In this document: piece after piece, positions 5,144 through 6,239 of the stretch
Position numbering within the stretch: the first letter of the stretch is position 1
Layout: each line of letters opens with the position of its first letter
NCBI GenBank assembly: GCA_035293845.1
Contig: DATGMB010000123.1
Coordinates: 1 to 6,239 of the forward strand
Source of the DNA: DATGMB01 sp035293845
GTDB lineage: Bacteria; Acidobacteriota; Terriglobia; Bryobacterales; Bryobacteraceae
DNA length: 6,239 nt
Direction of reading: 5' to 3'
Position numbers and translations under genes: made by a program
The notes under the pieces: generated by a model
Told to the model about the DNA's origin: nothing
Database searches by the model: none
What the model saw: only the letters and a program-made list of their open reading frames with translations

Positions 5144-6166
5144 CTAACAGCTCTGCGTGAACTCGGCCAGCGCGGACGCGATGCGCCGGGCGGCGCCCGT
5201 ATCGATGGCGCACGCGGCGATGGCAACGCCTTCGCGGAAGCTTGCGGCTCTGCCGGCGGCTACGAGCGCGGCTGAGGCGTTCGCCAGCACCACATCGCGC
5301 TGCGGACCGGGCACGCCCGCGAGGACGGCTTCGGCGATCTCGCGGTTGCGGTCGCGGTCGCCGCCTTTGAGCGCTGCGGGCAGGACGGGTTCGAGTCCGA
5401 AATCGCCCGGCTTCAGCGTGCGGCGCTCGATCGCGCCGTCGCGGATCTCCCACGCGAACGTCGGTCCGGTGGTGGTGATCTCGTCCAGGCCATCGCTGCC
5501 GTGCACGACGAAGCCGCGGCGCAGGCCGAGCGAGGCCAGCGCGCCGGCCATGAGCTCCGCCGCGCGTTCCGAAGGCGCTCCGGCAAGCTGGGCGTTGGCG
5601 CCGGCGGGATTGGTCAGCGGTCCGAGCAGGTTGAACGCGGTGCGGATCTTGAGATCGACGCGGACCGGCTGCGCGTGCCGCATGGCGCTGTGCACGGCGG
5701 GCGCGAAGAGAAAGCCGATGCCGATCTCGCGGATGGCGCGCGCCGATTGTTCGGGCGGGATTTCCAGGCGGATGCCCATGCTTTCGAGCAGGTCCGCGCT
5801 GCCGCAGCGGCTCGTAATCGAGCGATTGCCGTGCTTGGCGACGCGCACTCCCGCTCCGGCCGCCACGAAGGCGGCGATGGTCGAAATATTGAACGTATCA
5901 CTGCGATCGCCGCCCGTGCCGCAGGTGTCGAGGAGCGGCGCGCCATCGATGCCCACTTCGACCGGCGCGGCCATGGCACGCATGGCACGGGCGAAGCCGG
6001 CCAGTTCGTCCACCGTCTCGCCTTTCATGCGGAGCGCCGTGAGAAACGCAGCGATCTGGGGGTGCGTGGCCTCCCCGCGGAGAATCACCCCCATAGCGGC
6101 CTCGGCCTCGGCGGCGGAAAGGGACTGGCGCTCCAGAATTTGTGCGAGATAAGCCAAAAGCGACAT
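5144..6166 (-). CDS. trpD: Anthranilate phosphoribosyltransferase
   Basis: TrpD transfers the phosphoribosyl group of PRPP to anthranilate, the second step of the tryptophan branch, in the cytoplasm. The 340-residue length from the ATG at 6166 is the usual one. An N-terminal helical domain (about 1-70) is followed by the nucleoside phosphorylase-type alpha/beta domain. Key motifs are DTCGTGGD (80-87, PRPP-binding glycine loop), NIST (93-96), KHGNRSITSRCGSAD (111-125), FAPAVHSAMRH (154-164), RTAFNLLGPLTNPAGA (175-190) and HGSDGLDEIT (222-231), which contains the Asp-Glu pair (228-229) that binds magnesium. All are intact, so the enzyme should be active. The frame could extend to 6229, but that would run into the divergent gene and add residues that do not look like TrpD. 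No Shine-Dalgarno sequence is visible. It stands apart from other trp genes here, with a transporter and a VOC protein downstream. Confidence 0.96.
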   Translation of the reverse strand: MSLLAYLAQILERQSLSAAEAEAAMGVILRGEATHPQIAAFLTALRMKGETVDELAGFARAMRAMAAPVEVGIDGAPLLDTCGTGGDRSDTFNISTIAAFVAAGAGVRVAKHGNRSITSRCGSADLLESMGIRLEIPPEQSARAIREIGIGFLFAPAVHSAMRHAQPVRVDLKIRTAFNLLGPLTNPAGANAQLAGAPSERAAELMAGALASLGLRRGFVVHGSDGLDEITTTGPTFAWEIRDGAIERRTLKPGDFGLEPVLPAALKGGDRDRNREIAEAVLAGVPGPQRDVVLANASAALVAAGRAASFREGVAIAACAIDTGAARRIASALAEFTQSC

Positions 6167-6217
6167 GATATAGTGGTGCTGGACTGGCCTTTTCTGCCAG
6201 CCTAACACAGCAATTCC
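6167..6217. promoter_or_regulatory. Divergent trpD/sucC intergenic region with a short inverted repeat
   Basis: These 51 bases must hold the start signals of both divergent genes. CTGGC (6184-6188) and GCCAG (6196-6200) form an inverted repeat with a 7-base T-rich centre, a possible regulator site or minor hairpin. For the plus strand, TGGACT (6180-6185) and TAACAC (6203-6208) are 17 bases apart but both are weak. I found no convincing promoter for trpD. Confidence 0.3.
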
Positions 6218-6239
6218 ATGAAAATTCACGAGTACCAGG
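6218..6239 (+). CDS. sucC: Succinyl-CoA synthetase (ADP-forming) beta subunit, first seven codons only
   Basis: From the ATG at 6218 the frame reads MKIHEYQ up to the window edge. This is the usual opening of SucC, where M-x-I/L-HEYQAK begins the ATP-grasp domain. SucC with SucD converts succinyl-CoA to succinate with nucleoside triphosphate formation in the citric acid cycle. The identification rests on seven residues and on the sensible position divergent from trpD. A clear Shine-Dalgarno sequence is lacking. Confidence 0.6.

Noticed and set aside
4151..5275. Plus-strand open frame of 374 codons opposite the MFS gene
   Set aside because: The translation is rich in Ala, Gly, Glu and Asp with no domain, and the opposite strand encodes an intact MFS transporter with its motifs.
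6167..6229. Longer trpD start at 6229
   Set aside because: It would overlap the sucC start region and add 21 residues that do not resemble TrpD. The ATG at 6166 gives the normal family length.

Overview
The window looks like a chromosomal segment from a soil bacterium of the phylum Acidobacteriota. The best marker is the gene at 2388-3239, a full-length member of TIGR03435, a family of unknown function that is strongly expanded in soil Acidobacteria such as Candidatus Solibacter. The GC-rich flanking genes fit this assignment but do not prove it.

Left block (1-942, minus strand). A PadR-family repressor gene lies just upstream of, and is translationally coupled to, an ABC-2-type exporter ATPase gene that runs off the left edge. 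A palindrome directly before the padR start is a likely autoregulatory operator.

Middle block (about 1040-3240, plus strand). This stretch has clearly lower GC than both flanks. It begins with a good sigma70-like promoter (1093-1121) and carries four co-oriented genes: a small HTH-only LuxR-type regulator, an 83-residue secreted or membrane-anchored cysteine-rich peptide with four evenly spaced CX3C units, a membrane-anchored thioredoxin-fold protein with a CAWC active site, and the TIGR03435 protein. The last three are separated by 7 bases and by a 4-base overlap, so they look like one transcription unit. I infer a dedicated envelope thiol/disulfide system acting on, or working with, the cysteine-rich peptide. 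This is the most novel part of the window.

Right block (3297-6166, minus strand). In transcription order these are trpD (anthranilate phosphoribosyltransferase, apparently complete), an MFS transporter with 12 expected membrane spans, and a small VOC/glyoxalase-fold protein. The gaps are 45 and 14 bases, so they may be cotranscribed, although a hairpin sits between trpD and the transporter. No other trp gene is visible. The middle and right blocks converge at 3240-3296, where there is a modest hairpin.

Right edge (6218-6239, plus strand). The first seven codons of a gene divergent from trpD read MKIHEYQ, which matches the usual start of the succinyl-CoA synthetase beta subunit (sucC).

No rRNA, tRNA, CRISPR array, transposase or integrase was seen. 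The longest gene-free stretch is about 236 bases (943-1178).
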